Shown here piece after piece: positions 34,626 through 45,000 of a DNA stretch of 64,000 nucleotides. This DNA comes from CAZPGL01 sp964586175. Its GTDB lineage: Bacteria; Actinomycetota; Acidimicrobiia; Acidimicrobiales; MedAcidi-G1. Numbering within the stretch: the first letter of the stretch is position 1; every line of letters begins with the position of its first letter. The notes under the pieces are model-generated. The model was not told the DNA's origin and ran no database searches. It worked only from the letters and a program-made list of their open reading frames with translations. The stretch spans positions 77,550 to 141,549 of the forward strand of contig CAZPGL010000001.1 in NCBI GenBank assembly GCA_964586175.1, in the 5' to 3' direction. The position numbers were made by a program, and so were the translations under genes.

Positions 34626-35300
34626 ATGAGCGATCAGCCGGTCATCGTCCTCGTCGAGGACGATCCCAACATCGCCGATCTCGTCGACCTGTACCTCCGT
34701 AACGACGGTGCCCGCGTCTACCAGGCCACCTCCGGCGAGCGGGCCCTCCAACTGATCGCCGACCGACGGCCCGACCTGGTCATCCTCGACATCGGCCTGT
34801 CCGGCAACATCGACGGCCTGGAGGTGTGCCGGCGCATGCGGGTCGACTCGGACGTGGCCGTCATCATGCTCACGGCCCGGGTCGACGAGATCGACCGGGT
34901 GCTCGGCTTCGAGGTCGGCGCCGACGACTACGTGACCAAGCCGTTCAGCCCTCGCGAGTTGGTCGGCCGGGTCCGGGCCGTGCTGCGGCGGACGCAGGGA
35001 TCCCGGCCCGTCACCGGCCCGCACCGCTTCGGCGCCCTGGCCATCGACGGCGACCGCTGCGAGGCGACCCTCGACGGTCGGGCGGTCGACCTGGCCGCCC
35101 AGGAGTGGGCCCTGCTGTGGTTCCTGGTCGAACACCACGGCCTGGCCCTGACCAGACGCCAATTGTTGGACGGCGCATGGGAGGAAGGCTGGTTCGGCGA
35201 TGAGCGGACCGTCGACGTCCACGTGCGCCAACTTCGCCGGAAGCTGGGCGACGACCTCCCACTGCACACCGTGCGCGGCATCGGGTACCGCCTCGACTGA
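34626..35300 (+). CDS. OmpR-family response regulator
   Basis: 224 residues. Receiver domain with VEDDP, phosphoacceptor Asp55 in VILDIGLSG, TARVDE and the lysine in YVTKPFSP. A winged-helix DNA-binding domain occupies about 130-224 and ends TVDVHVRQLRRKLG and GIGYRLD. The stop overlaps the kinase start by one base, a classic two-component pair. Target genes and signal unknown. CATGAT ends six bases before the ATG. Confidence 0.92.
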   Translation: MSDQPVIVLVEDDPNIADLVDLYLRNDGARVYQATSGERALQLIADRRPDLVILDIGLSGNIDGLEVCRRMRVDSDVAVIMLTARVDEIDRVLGFEVGADDYVTKPFSPRELVGRVRAVLRRTQGSRPVTGPHRFGALAIDGDRCEATLDGRAVDLAAQEWALLWFLVEHHGLALTRRQLLDGAWEEGWFGDERTVDVHVRQLRRKLGDDLPLHTVRGIGYRLD

Positions 35301-36676
35301 TGCGACGCAGGCTCCTCGTCACCCTGATCGGCGTGGTCGTGACCGGCCTCCTGCTGGCCGGCCTCGGCACGCTCCTCCAGGCCCGCCTCGACCGCCAGGA
35401 CCACACCAGGGAGCGGCTGATCGACCGGGCCCGCACCGCGACGGCCATCATCGACGAGGCCCTCGTCGCCGCGCCCCGGAACCGCATCTCGAACGACCGG
35501 GTGGCCCACATCGTCTCTGCGCTCGACGTCCGCGAGTTCGGCATGATCCTCGTCGACGACAACCGTGCCGAACCGCTGGTCGACATCGCCCCGCTCCCCC
35601 ACGGCATCTCCCACGACGACCTGGATCTCGACACCTTGTTCGCCGTCGGCTCGACCCACGGGATGGTCGACGACCGGATCTGGGCCGCTGCGTCATCAGC
35701 GCTCCCCGGTCCCCGACAAGCGGCCTATGTGGTCGTCGTCACCGGCGCCGCAGACGATTCGCTGGGCGACGCCCCGGGGTGGTTCCTGGTGTCCGGGATC
35801 TTCACGGTGCTTCTGGCCGCCGGCGCGGCGATCCACCTGAGCCGCCGGCTGGCCCTCCCCTTCGACGAGGCCGCGGCCGCCACCCGCCGCCTCGCCGACG
35901 GGGATCTCACGGCCCGACTCCCCGAACCACCACCCGACGCCACCGACGAACCCTCCGAGCTGGCCCGGGCCATCAACGCCATGGCCGCCGGCCTCGAACG
36001 GTCCCGGGGACTCGAACGGCAGTTCCTCCTCTCAGTGTCCCACGACCTCCGTACTCCCATGACCTCGATCCAGGGGTACGCCGAGGCGCTGCTTGACGGC
36101 ACCCTCGATGACGCCGCCCGGGCCGGCGAGGTCATCCTCACCGAGTCCCGCCGACTGGACCGGCTCGTCCGTGACCTCCTGGATCTGGCCCGGCTCGACG
36201 CCCGACACTTCACCTTGCACCGGTCCCCGGTCGACATGGTCGAGGCCGCCCGCCGCACCGCCGAGGCGTTCCGCCCGGCTGCCGACGGACAGGGGCTCGA
36301 CCTCGTCATCACCGTGCCGACCGAGCCAGTGCCCATCGACCTGGATCCGGATCGCTGGGCCCAAGTCGGCGCCAACCTCGTCGAGAACGCCTTGCGCTAC
36401 GCCCGCTCCCGGGTCGCCATCGCGGTCCGCGTCGAGGACGGCTCCGCCCACCTGGCGGTCATCGACGACGGTCCGGGGATTCCCCCCGACGATCTGCCAC
36501 ACGTCTTCGAACGGCTCTACGTGGCCCGTCAGCGGCCCCAGGAATCCGAGTCCGGCTCCGGGCTGGGCTTGGCCATAGTCGAGCAGTTGATGGACGCCAT
36601 GGGTGGTCGGGTCACCGTCGAATCCACCGAGGGCTCGGGAACCACGTTCACCGCCTCGTTCCCTTACGGGGGGTGA
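35300..36676 (+). CDS. Sensor histidine kinase
   Basis: 458 residues. A membrane segment lies at about 5-27, then an extracytoplasmic region of about 130 residues, a second segment at about 158-180, and HAMP. The HisKA domain has phosphoacceptor His248 in SVSHDLRTP, and the ATPase domain has NLVENALRYA, DDGPGIPPDD and GSGLGLAIVEQL. Partner of the regulator just upstream. The sensor region has no recognisable fold. It converges on ygfZ with only three bases between stops. Confidence 0.92.
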   Translation: MRRRLLVTLIGVVVTGLLLAGLGTLLQARLDRQDHTRERLIDRARTATAIIDEALVAAPRNRISNDRVAHIVSALDVREFGMILVDDNRAEPLVDIAPLPHGISHDDLDLDTLFAVGSTHGMVDDRIWAAASSALPGPRQAAYVVVVTGAADDSLGDAPGWFLVSGIFTVLLAAGAAIHLSRRLALPFDEAAAATRRLADGDLTARLPEPPPDATDEPSELARAINAMAAGLERSRGLERQFLLSVSHDLRTPMTSIQGYAEALLDGTLDDAARAGEVILTESRRLDRLVRDLLDLARLDARHFTLHRSPVDMVEAARRTAEAFRPAADGQGLDLVITVPTEPVPIDLDPDRWAQVGANLVENALRYARSRVAIAVRVEDGSAHLAVIDDGPGIPPDDLPHVFERLYVARQRPQESESGSGLGLAIVEQLMDAMGGRVTVESTEGSGTTFTASFPYGG

Positions 36677-36679
36677 GCC

Positions 36680-37504
36680 TCAGGCCTCCTGGAGCGTCAC
36701 CACGGCGTCACCGATGCGACCGGCGGTCACGGCGACGGCACTCCGACGGCGGTACCCGAGGGCGACGAACCCGTCGGCCACCGCCACGGCGCTGGTCACC
36801 GTGGCGACCGGCGCGCCGTCCGCTGTGACCTCGGCACCCTGGACGGGTGGGCCACCGGGACCGGCGATGCGTACGAGGTGGGTGGGGGTGCCTGCAGCCC
36901 TGCTGTCGACCCGGGCCACGAGTTCCTGGCCCGTGTAGCAGCCCTTGGTGAAGCTGACCGACCGTTCGACCTGTCCGGTGGCCCCGGGCAGGGTGTCGTC
37001 GTCGATCTCCGACCCCATGGCGGGGATGCCGGCCGGAATGCGGACCGCGTCCCAAGCCTCGGCACCGTCCGGCTCGAGGGCGTCCACCCAGTCACCCCCC
37101 GTCGGCCCGGCCAGGTCCGTCGCGTCGAGGCCGGGCCAGTCGACGACCATGGCCAACCCGTCCGGAGGCGGCCCGGCTGGACCGTCTCCGCACCGTGTCA
37201 CCATCGTCCACGCCAGGGGCTCGACCGTGCAGTCGGTGCGCAGGAGGAACCGCCGGAGGCGGGCCAGCAGCACCTCGCCGTGACCACCGTCGACGTCGAT
37301 GAGGAACGCCGTGGTGTCGCGACGCGTGATACGGCACCAGGCGTCGACCTTGCCGGTGGGCTGGAGGACGAACGTCCACGCCGACTCCCCGACCTCCACG
37401 GCCGGTACGTCCTGGCTGAGCTGCCCCTGCAGATAGTCGGCCGCATCGGGTCCGGCCACCGACACGAAGTCCCGGAGTCGGCGAACGACCATCGGGCCGC
37501 TCAT
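36680..37504 (-). CDS. ygfZ: Folate-binding YgfZ-like protein
   Basis: 274 residues. GcvT-related fold with the YgfZ signature KGCYTGQE containing its single conserved Cys, preceded by PAMGSEIDDDTLPG. YgfZ proteins use folate to help maintain some Fe-S enzymes. The ATG at 37504 overlaps the trpE stop (ATGA), so it is translated with trpE though there is no pathway link. Confidence 0.88.
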   Translation of the reverse strand: MSGPMVVRRLRDFVSVAGPDAADYLQGQLSQDVPAVEVGESAWTFVLQPTGKVDAWCRITRRDTTAFLIDVDGGHGEVLLARLRRFLLRTDCTVEPLAWTMVTRCGDGPAGPPPDGLAMVVDWPGLDATDLAGPTGGDWVDALEPDGAEAWDAVRIPAGIPAMGSEIDDDTLPGATGQVERSVSFTKGCYTGQELVARVDSRAAGTPTHLVRIAGPGGPPVQGAEVTADGAPVATVTSAVAVADGFVALGYRRRSAVAVTAGRIGDAVVTLQEA

Positions 37505-39012
37505 CGTCGCTGCCGACGCTGGGCGGTCATCCGGCGGGCCGCCGGGATCGCCACCAACAGGGCCCGGGCCTTGTTCTGGCACTCGAGGTGTTCGAGCTCG
37601 GGCACGCTGTCGGCCACGATCCCCGCACCGGCCTGCACCGACGCGACACCGTCCTTGACCAGCATGGTCCGGATGGCGATGGCCGTGTCGATGTTGCCGG
37701 AGAAGTCGAAGTACCCCACGACCCCCGCGTACGGACCCCGCTTCACCGGCTCCAGGGCGTCGATGATCTCCATGGCCCGCACCTTGGGCGCCCCGGAGAC
37801 CGTTCCGGCCGGCAGGGTGGCCCGCAGCACGTCGATCGGGGTCCGACCGTCGGCGAGGTCGCCGGCCACCTGGCTGGTGAGATGCATCACGTGGCTGTAG
37901 CGCTCGAGGGTCATCATCTCCTCGACCTCCTCGGTGCCGAACTCGACGACCCGCCCCACGTCGTTGCGCGCCAGATCGACGAGCATGACGTGCTCGGCCA
38001 ACTCCTTGGGGTCCTCGGCCAGCTCGGCTGCCATGCGCCGGTCATCGGCCTCGGTTCGCCCCCGCCGCCTCGTACCGGCGATCGGCCGGGAGACGACCCG
38101 GCCGTCCAAGAGCTGCACCATCGGCTCCGGTGATGCACCCACGACGGTCAGGGCGTCGTAGCGGAAGAAGTACATGTACGGGCTGGGGTTGACCTGGCGC
38201 AACACCCGGTAGACGTCGAAGGGCTCGGCCTCCAGCTCGACGTCGAACCGCTGGGCCAGCACCACCTGGAAGATGTCGCCGGCCAGGATGTGCTCGCGGG
38301 CCGCCTCAACGGCGGCCCCGTAGAGCTCGGGCCCCATGGTCGAGGTGACCTCTGGTGGCTCGTCGTCGGGCGACGGTGGCGCCATCAGCGGCTCGTCGAG
38401 CGGTCGGGCCCCATCCTCGGCCAGGCGGTCCAGCCGGGCGATGGCGTCGTCGTAGGTCGCGTCCAGGACCACCTCGTCGGCATCGTCGGGTACGACCACG
38501 TTCACCATGAGGATGGCCCGTTGCCGCCAATGATCGATCGCAACCAGCTCGCCGATGATCGACATGATGCCGTCGGGGAACCCGCGGTCGTCCGGGGGAA
38601 CGTCCGGCAGGTGCTCGACCTCTCGAACCACGTCGTAGCCGAGGTACCCCATCAGGCCGCCGTGGAGGGGCGGCAGATCGTCGAGGACCGGCGACCGGTA
38701 GTGGCCCAGCAGGGACTCCAACGCGGCCAGCAGCCCCTCGTCGACGGGCACGCCGTCAGGGAGATCGCCATCGACCTCGAGGCGACCTCCGATCGACGTG
38801 AGGGTGGCCGTCGGGTTCCGGCCGATGAACGACCACCGGCCCCACGATTCACCGCGGTCGACGCTTTCGAGGAGGAAACCTTCGCCGTCGCCCACGCAGC
38901 GGGCGAACAGCGACACGGGTGTCGTCAGGTCGGCGAGCAGCTCCCGCCAGACCGGGACGACAGTGTGCCCTCGTGCGAGATCGTGGAACGACCGCCGGTC
39001 GGGGCTGGCCAC
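37501..39012 (-). CDS. trpE: Anthranilate synthase component I
   Basis: 503 residues from the GTG at 39012. The chorismate-binding domain carries EHILAGDIFQVVLAQRF, SPYMYFF, PIAGTRRRG, EHVMLVDLARNDVGR, LPAGTVSGAPKVRAME and SGNIDTAIAIRT. Makes anthranilate from chorismate with a glutaminase that is not encoded here. It starts four bases after hisI, so histidine and tryptophan genes are linked in one transcript. The extended upstream frame is a hisI shadow. Confidence 0.95.
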   Translation of the reverse strand: MASPDRRSFHDLARGHTVVPVWRELLADLTTPVSLFARCVGDGEGFLLESVDRGESWGRWSFIGRNPTATLTSIGGRLEVDGDLPDGVPVDEGLLAALESLLGHYRSPVLDDLPPLHGGLMGYLGYDVVREVEHLPDVPPDDRGFPDGIMSIIGELVAIDHWRQRAILMVNVVVPDDADEVVLDATYDDAIARLDRLAEDGARPLDEPLMAPPSPDDEPPEVTSTMGPELYGAAVEAAREHILAGDIFQVVLAQRFDVELEAEPFDVYRVLRQVNPSPYMYFFRYDALTVVGASPEPMVQLLDGRVVSRPIAGTRRRGRTEADDRRMAAELAEDPKELAEHVMLVDLARNDVGRVVEFGTEEVEEMMTLERYSHVMHLTSQVAGDLADGRTPIDVLRATLPAGTVSGAPKVRAMEIIDALEPVKRGPYAGVVGYFDFSGNIDTAIAIRTMLVKDGVASVQAGAGIVADSVPELEHLECQNKARALLVAIPAARRMTAQRRQRR

Positions 39013-39016
39013 CGGT

Positions 39017-39400
39017 TCAGCCGGCGTCGGGCCCGAACGGGCGGAAGAAGCAGCTGTACTCGCCGGTGTGGCAGGCGCCCTTGCCTTCCTGCTCCACCAC
39101 GAACAGCAGGGTGTCGCCATCGCAGTCGTAGTACGCCTCGCGGACGTACTGGCGGTCGCCGGACGTCTCGCCTTTGCACCAGTACTCCTGGCGGCTCCGG
39201 CTCCAGAACCAGGTACGGCCGGTGGCCATCGTCTCGCGCAGCGAGTCGGCGTTCATCCAGGCCATCATGAGGACACGGCCGGTGTCCTCCTCCTGGACGA
39301 TGGCCGGTACGAGTCCGTCGGCGTTGTAGGTGACCTGACCGAGCTGGTCGTCGGTGACGGCGATCGGCACGGAGGCGGGCGAGGTGGGCTGGCTGGTCAT
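39017..39400 (-). CDS. hisI: Phosphoribosyl-AMP cyclohydrolase
   Basis: 127 residues, the monofunctional form. MMAWMNADSLRETM, TWFWSRSRQEYWCKGETSG and the zinc ligands in DCDGDTLLF and GACHTGEYSCF are intact. It opens the adenine ring of PR-AMP in histidine synthesis. ATG start with TAGGCT six bases upstream. It heads hisI-trpE-ygfZ, apart from the other his genes by a GroES-like gene. Confidence 0.95.
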   Translation of the reverse strand: MTSQPTSPASVPIAVTDDQLGQVTYNADGLVPAIVQEEDTGRVLMMAWMNADSLRETMATGRTWFWSRSRQEYWCKGETSGDRQYVREAYYDCDGDTLLFVVEQEGKGACHTGEYSCFFRPFGPDAG

Positions 39401-39406
39401 GGCGTC

Positions 39407-39412
39407 AGCCTA
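39407..39412 (-). promoter_or_regulatory. -10 hexamer TAGGCT, leaderless hisI
   Basis: Read on the minus strand, TAGGCT ends six bases before the hisI ATG at 39400. Confidence 0.5.
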
Positions 39413-39454
39413 GGGCGCGGCATGCATGCCTCGGTCGTGGATTGACCGAGCCGT

Positions 39455-39811
39455 CTACAGGTACAGCCCGGTGCTGCCTTCTTCGAGGCGCGGGGCGGCC
39501 ACCGCGTGCACGTCGCGTTCACGCAGGATGATGTAGTCGGCGCCGCGTACCTCGACCTCGTAACGGTCCTCGGGGTTGAACAGCACCTGGTCGCCCAGCT
39601 CCATGGCCCGGACATTCGGGCCCACGGCCACAACCTCGGCCCACGTGAGGCGCTTGCCCATCTGGGCCGTGGCGGGAATCAGGATGCCGCCGGAGGAACG
39701 TCGCTCGCCCTCGGCGGTGTCGGTCCGGACGAGGATGCGGTCGTTCAGCATCTTGATGGGCAGACCCTCGTCGGTCGGACCGGGTACGCCGGATGACGCG
39801 GTGCTGCTCAC
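39455..39811 (-). CDS. GroES-family (Cpn10) co-chaperonin, without groEL
   Basis: 118 residues. Cpn10 fold: MLNDRILVRTD, a mobile-loop segment ERRSSGGILIPATAQ, EVVAVGP, LGDQVLFNPE and a C-terminal YIILRERDVHAV strand. About 20 residues longer than typical GroES, with extra N-terminal and C-terminal tails. It lies alone between hisF and hisI, with no groEL in the window, so it may serve a distant GroEL or be a divergent paralogue. GTG start with TACGGT seven bases upstream. No CIRCE element was seen. Confidence 0.82.
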   Translation of the reverse strand: MSSTASSGVPGPTDEGLPIKMLNDRILVRTDTAEGERRSSGGILIPATAQMGKRLTWAEVVAVGPNVRAMELGDQVLFNPEDRYEVEVRGADYIILRERDVHAVAAPRLEEGSTGLYL

Positions 39812-39818
39812 GGCGGGA

Positions 39819-39824
39819 ACCGTA
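39819..39824 (-). promoter_or_regulatory. -10 hexamer TACGGT, leaderless GroES-like gene
   Basis: Read on the minus strand, TACGGT ends seven bases before the GTG at 39811. Confidence 0.42.
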
Positions 39825-39838
39825 CCCGCTGGCCGGCG

Positions 39839-40609
39839 TCAGTCCACGGGCCGCACGGCGACACCCGCATCGGCCAGATGAGCCTTGGCTGCGGCGACCG
39901 TGTGCTCGCCGAAGTGGAAGATCGACGCGGCCAGCACGGCATCGGCGCCTCCGCTGGTCGCCCCCTCCACGAGGTGGTCGAGACCACCGACACCGCCGCT
40001 GGCGATGAGCGGGATCCCGATGACGTCACCGATGGCGGCCAGCATTGCCACGTCGAACCCGTCGCGGGTGCCATCGCTGTCCATGGAGGTCTGCAGGATC
40101 TCGCCTGCGCCGAGCGCCTCGGCTCGGGCGGCCCAGTCGACGGCGTCGATGCCGGTCGGGGTCCGGCCTCCGTGGGTGAACACCTCGAAGCCACTCGGCA
40201 CCGCATCGCTCCGACGGGCGTCGATGGCGACCACCACGCACTGGCTGCCGAATTCGGCTGCCAGTTCGCCGATCAGGGCCGGGCGGTCGACGGCAGCCGT
40301 GTTGACCGACACCTTGTCGGCACCGGCCCGCAGGATGCGCCGGGCGTCGTCGACCGAGCGGATGCCTCCACCCACGGTGAACGGGATGAAGACCTCCTCG
40401 GCGGTGTGCCGAACCATGTCGACGATGGTGTCACGGGCGTCCGACGAAGCCGTGATGTCGAGGAACACCAACTCGTCGGCCCCCTCCCGGTCGTAGCGTG
40501 CGGCCAGTTCGACGGGGTCGCCGGCGTCGCGCAGGCCGACGAAGTTGACCCCCTTGACGACCCGGCCGGCATCGACGTCGAGACAGGGGATGACACGGAC
40601 GGTCCTCAT
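39839..40609 (-). CDS. hisF: Imidazole glycerol phosphate synthase, cyclase subunit
   Basis: 256 residues, TIM barrel. The catalytic Asp is in RVIPCLDVDAGRVVKGVNF, the second in LQTSMDSDGTRDGFD; GGGIRSVDDARRIL and IASGGVGGLDHL bind phosphate. It uses ammonia from HisH. ATG start overlaps the hisA stop by four bases; last gene of hisD-C-B-H-A-F. Confidence 0.96.
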   Translation of the reverse strand: MRTVRVIPCLDVDAGRVVKGVNFVGLRDAGDPVELAARYDREGADELVFLDITASSDARDTIVDMVRHTAEEVFIPFTVGGGIRSVDDARRILRAGADKVSVNTAAVDRPALIGELAAEFGSQCVVVAIDARRSDAVPSGFEVFTHGGRTPTGIDAVDWAARAEALGAGEILQTSMDSDGTRDGFDVAMLAAIGDVIGIPLIASGGVGGLDHLVEGATSGGADAVLAASIFHFGEHTVAAAKAHLADAGVAVRPVD

Positions 40610-41349
40610 CGGCCGGACAACCGTTCCACGGCATCGGCCAGGTCGACCGTGCCCTCGTACAGCGCCCGGCCCAGGATGGCGCCCGCCAGCCGGCGGCCGG
40701 CTCCTTCGAGGGCCGCCAGGGTGTCCAGGTGGGCGTCGGTCCCCACCCCGCCGGAAGCGACGATGTCGACCGACGTGGCGGCCAACGCCCCGGCCAGGCC
40801 GTGGACGTCGGGGCCTTCGAGGGTGCCGTCCCGCTCGATCTGGGTGATCACGAAGGCGTCGGCCCCTGACGCCGAGAACTGCACCAATGCCTCGTCCAGG
40901 TGCAGGCCGGTGCCTTCGGTCCAGCCGTGGACCGCCACCTCGCGGCCCCTGACGTCGAGCCCGACGGCAACCCGGCCCACCTCGGCGACCTCGGCGACCA
41001 GCTCGGGATGCTCGACGGCCGCCGTGCCCATCACCACCCGGGTCACCCCCGAGTCGAACAGAGAACGGGCGTCGTCGACGGTCCGCACACCACCACCGCT
41101 CTGGACCGGCACGGACACTGCGGCGGCGATGGCGGCCACCGCCGCCCGGTTGGCCGGATCGCCGGTGCGGGCGGCATCCAGGTCGACGACGTGTACCCAC
41201 GGGGCACCGGCCGCCTCGAAGGCCAGTGCTTGGGCGACCGGATCATCGCCGTAGACGGTCTCCCGGTTGTAGTCGCCCTTGAGCAAACGCACGCACCGTC
41301 CTCCACGGAGATCGATGGCCGGGTACAGATCGAGCGTCGGAGCGGTCAC
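40606..41349 (-). CDS. hisA: ProFAR isomerase HisA
   Basis: 247 residues, TIM barrel. YPAIDLRGGRCVRLLKGDYN with the catalytic Asp, VQSGGGVRTVDDA, ITQIERDGTLEGPD and ASGGVGTDAHLD. It isomerises ProFAR to PRFAR. Because a separate trpF exists about 7 kb away, a bifunctional PriA role is less likely but not excluded. GTG start overlapping hisH (GTGA). Confidence 0.93.
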   Translation of the reverse strand: MTAPTLDLYPAIDLRGGRCVRLLKGDYNRETVYGDDPVAQALAFEAAGAPWVHVVDLDAARTGDPANRAAVAAIAAAVSVPVQSGGGVRTVDDARSLFDSGVTRVVMGTAAVEHPELVAEVAEVGRVAVGLDVRGREVAVHGWTEGTGLHLDEALVQFSASGADAFVITQIERDGTLEGPDVHGLAGALAATSVDIVASGGVGTDAHLDTLAALEGAGRRLAGAILGRALYEGTVDLADAVERLSGR

Positions 41350-41986
41350 GACGGTGCACCGATCATGGCGGTGAGGTTGCCGAGGATCGTCAGGCCGACG
41401 TCACCCGACTTCTCGGGATGGAACTGGGTGGCCGCCAGCGTGCCCCGGGCGACGGCGGCGTTCACGGTGCCTCCGTACTCACAGGTGGCGACGGTGTCGG
41501 GGCCGACGAGCGCCGCATAGGTATGCACGAAATACACCCATGGTTCGGCGGGCAGGCCGCTGAACATCGGGTGATCGGCACCGTCCAGCCGGTTCCACTG
41601 CATCTGCGGCCGCTTCACGGTGTCGGGGAGGGCCCGCACCGTGCCGGGCAGGACACCGAGTCCCCGGCTTCCGGGCGACTCCTCGCTGGCCTCGTACAGC
41701 AGTTGCATGCCGACGCAGATACCCAGGAACGGGCGGCCCCCGCTGAGGGCGTCGGTCGCCGCATCGGCCGCTACCCCGTCGAGGCCCGCACCGGCCAGCG
41801 CCTCGCGGCACCGGCCGAAGGCGCCGACGCCCGGCAGCACCACGGCGTCGGCGTCGGCGATCAGACCCCGGTCGGCGGTCAACCGGGCATCGGCGCCGAC
41901 CCGCTCCAACGCCTTTTGCGCCGAGCGCAGGTTGCCGATGCCGTAGTCCAGGACGGCCACCAGGGGACGAGACCCCTCGGCTGGCG

Positions 41987-41990
<4 letters not shown>
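41346..41990 (-). CDS. hisH: Imidazole glycerol phosphate synthase, glutaminase subunit
   Basis: 214 residues, class I glutamine amidotransferase. The catalytic Cys is in FLGICVGMQLLYEAS, with His and Glu in ATQFHPEKSG; VLDYGIGNLRS opens the protein and MQWNRL follows the oxyanion region. It supplies ammonia to HisF. GTG start overlaps the hisB stop by four bases. Confidence 0.95.
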
Positions 41991-42576
<586 letters not shown>

Positions 42577-42580
<4 letters not shown>

Positions 42581-43647
42581 GACAACACCTCCCGGAGGGC
42601 CGCCAGGAAGCGGTCGTCCTCCTCTCTGGTTCCGATGGTGACCCGGAGACAGCCGTCGAGGCCCTCCCAGGTGGAACAATTGCGCACCAGCACCGACCGG
42701 TCGACCAGGGCCTGCCACACCGTCTGGCCATCCGCCGTCTCGGGCCGGAACAGGATGAAGTTGGCCGCTGACGGCCAGACGGTCACCGGTAGATCGGCCA
42801 GAGCGCCGGCCAGCCGCTCCCGCTCGGCGACGAGGTCGGCGACACGGTCCTGCATCGCCGCTTCGTGCCGCAGGGCCAGACAGCCCGCGGCCTGGGTGAT
42901 GGCGTCGAGATGGTACGGCAGGGCGACCTTCGCCAACTCGGCGATGCACCACGATGGGCCGAGCAGGTAGCCGAGTCGCAGCCCGGCCATCGCCCACGTC
43001 TTGGAGAACGTTCGGCTCACGACGAGCGCCCGATCCTCGGCCAGGAGTGCGACCGCGCTCCTCGGCGCGAACTGGCCGTAGGCCTCGTCGACGACGAGCA
43101 GGCCCCGGCCGGCGAGCGCCTCCAGGGCTGCGGGCACCATGCCCTCGGCATCGATGGTGCCGGTCGGGTTGTTGGGCGAGCAGAGGAAGACCACGTCGGG
43201 GCGGGTCCGGTCGATCAGCTCGGTGACCGTCGCCGGAGCGAGGCTGAAGTCGGCACCCCGGGATCCGGCGACCACCTCGGTGCCGGTAGTCCGGGCGATC
43301 TGGGCATGCATGGCGTAGGTCGGCTCGAACACCGCGGCGCGGCGTCCCGGTCCGCCGTACGCCAGGAGGACCGACTGGAGGACCTCGTTCGACCCGTTGG
43401 CCGCGAACACCTGGTTGGGGTCGACGCCGTGGAGTTCGGCCAACGCGGCGCGCAGTTGCCCGGCGTCCCGGTCGGGGTAACGGTGGACGTCGATGGTCCG
43501 GATGGCGTCCGCCAGCTCGTCGAGCATCTGGCCGGGAGGGCCGACCGGCGACTCGTTGGTGTTGAGCCGGACCGACACGTCGACCTGCGGCGAGTGGTAG
43601 CCGCTGAGGGCCATGAGATCGGAGCGGGGCGACGGGCGATCAGGCAT
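42577..43647 (-). CDS. hisC: Histidinol-phosphate aminotransferase
   Basis: 356 residues, fold-type I PLP enzyme. RLNTNESPVGPP and NGSNEVLQS open it, CSPNNPTG and VVDEAYGQF bind PLP, and the Schiff-base lysine is in SRTFSKTWAMAGLRLGYL. Makes histidinol phosphate. The ATG at 43647 overlaps the hisD end by eight bases. Confidence 0.94.
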
Positions 43648-44935
43648 CGGCGGCTTCCCCGCGGCGGAGACGGATGGACTCGGCATGGGCGTCGAGTCCT
43701 TCAGCGACCGCCAGCGTCTCGACGTACGGTCCGAGGCGCTCGATGGCCTCCCGGTCGGCGGTGACGATGTGGACGTCCTTGGTGAAATCGGCCACCGTGA
43801 GCGCTCCGGAGAAGCGTGCCGTTCCCGCGGTGGGAAGCACGTGGCTGGGTCCGGCGATGTAGTCGCCGAGCGACGCCGGTGACCAGGGGCCACAGAACAC
43901 CGCACCGGCGTGTCTGACCTGATCGGCGAGGCGATCGGCGTCGGCCACCATCAGCTGCAGGTGCTCGGGGGCGATGGTGTCGGCCACCGCCAGCGCCTGT
44001 ACCGGACCGTCGACGAGCACCGAGTAGCCAGCCACGGCAAGGGTCGACTCGATCTCGGTCCGCCGGGGGGCATCGGCCAGCAGGGCGGCCATGGCCGTGT
44101 CGACGGCGTCGGCCACCTCGTCGTCCCAGGTCACCAGCCAGGCCAGACCGTCGGGACCGTGCTCGGCCTGCACGATCACGTCGATGGCAGCCAACTCGGG
44201 TGGGGCGGTCCGATCGGCGACGACGACGACCTCGGAGGGCCCCGCGAATGCCGACGGAACCCCAACCAGGCCGGCGACCTCGCGTTTGGCGAGGGCCACG
44301 AACACGTTGCCGGGGCCGACGACCACGTCGACGGCCGGCACCGATGCCGTGCCGTACGCCATGGCGGCTATCGCCTGCGCGCCTCCGACCGGGTGGACCA
44401 CGTCGACGCCGGCAACCGCCGCGGCCGCCAGGGTCACGTCGGCCACCCGTCCGTCGGGGCCGGGGGGCACGCACACCACGACCTCGGCGACGCCGGCCAC
44501 CCGGGCCGGGACCGCGGTCATCAACACCGTGGACGGGTAGGCGGCCCGGCCGCCGGGGACGTAGCAGCCCGCCCGGTCGACGGGTCGAGCCACGGAGCGC
44601 ACCCGCAGGCCGCCTTCGTCGGTGCAATGCTCGGGACGCCGTTGCCCCTCGTGGTACCGGCGGATGTTGTCGGCCGCCGCCTGGAGCGCCGCGGCCAGGT
44701 CCGGGGTGATGCGTTCGAGCGCAGCGCCAAGCTCATCGGGGCCGATGGCCAGCACCGCGGGACGCTGGCCATCGAACCGCTCGGTCAGGTCCGCGAGGGC
44801 CTCGTCTCCCCGCTGGCGGACGTCGGCCAGGATCTCGCGCACGGCCTCCCGGGGGCCGTCGCCGTCGAACGAGGGACGCGGGAGCGACGCCGCCAGGTCG
44901 GCGGTCGATCCGCGGAGGTCGAGTCGGGTGAGCAC
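43640..44935 (-). CDS. hisD: Histidinol dehydrogenase
   Basis: 431 residues. GCYVPGGRAAYPSTVLMTAVPA, VGPGNVFVALAKREV, the zinc ligands around VQAEHGPDG, and the catalytic His/Glu region APEHLQLM. It oxidises histidinol to histidine in two steps. First gene of the his run; GTG start with TAGCGT six bases upstream. Divergent from a small ORF. Confidence 0.95.
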   Translation of the reverse strand: MLTRLDLRGSTADLAASLPRPSFDGDGPREAVREILADVRQRGDEALADLTERFDGQRPAVLAIGPDELGAALERITPDLAAALQAAADNIRRYHEGQRRPEHCTDEGGLRVRSVARPVDRAGCYVPGGRAAYPSTVLMTAVPARVAGVAEVVVCVPPGPDGRVADVTLAAAAVAGVDVVHPVGGAQAIAAMAYGTASVPAVDVVVGPGNVFVALAKREVAGLVGVPSAFAGPSEVVVVADRTAPPELAAIDVIVQAEHGPDGLAWLVTWDDEVADAVDTAMAALLADAPRRTEIESTLAVAGYSVLVDGPVQALAVADTIAPEHLQLMVADADRLADQVRHAGAVFCGPWSPASLGDYIAGPSHVLPTAGTARFSGALTVADFTKDVHIVTADREAIERLGPYVETLAVAEGLDAHAESIRLRRGEAADA

Positions 44936-44941
44936 CTCGCC

Positions 44942-44947
44942 ACGCTA
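44942..44947 (-). promoter_or_regulatory. -10 hexamer TAGCGT, leaderless his operon
   Basis: Read on the minus strand, TAGCGT ends six bases before the hisD GTG. No his leader peptide is present. Confidence 0.45.
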
Positions 44948-45000
44948 GCGGCCGTCCGTCCGGGGATCGGACCCCGTTTCCCCATGTCGCCCCGGCGCGC

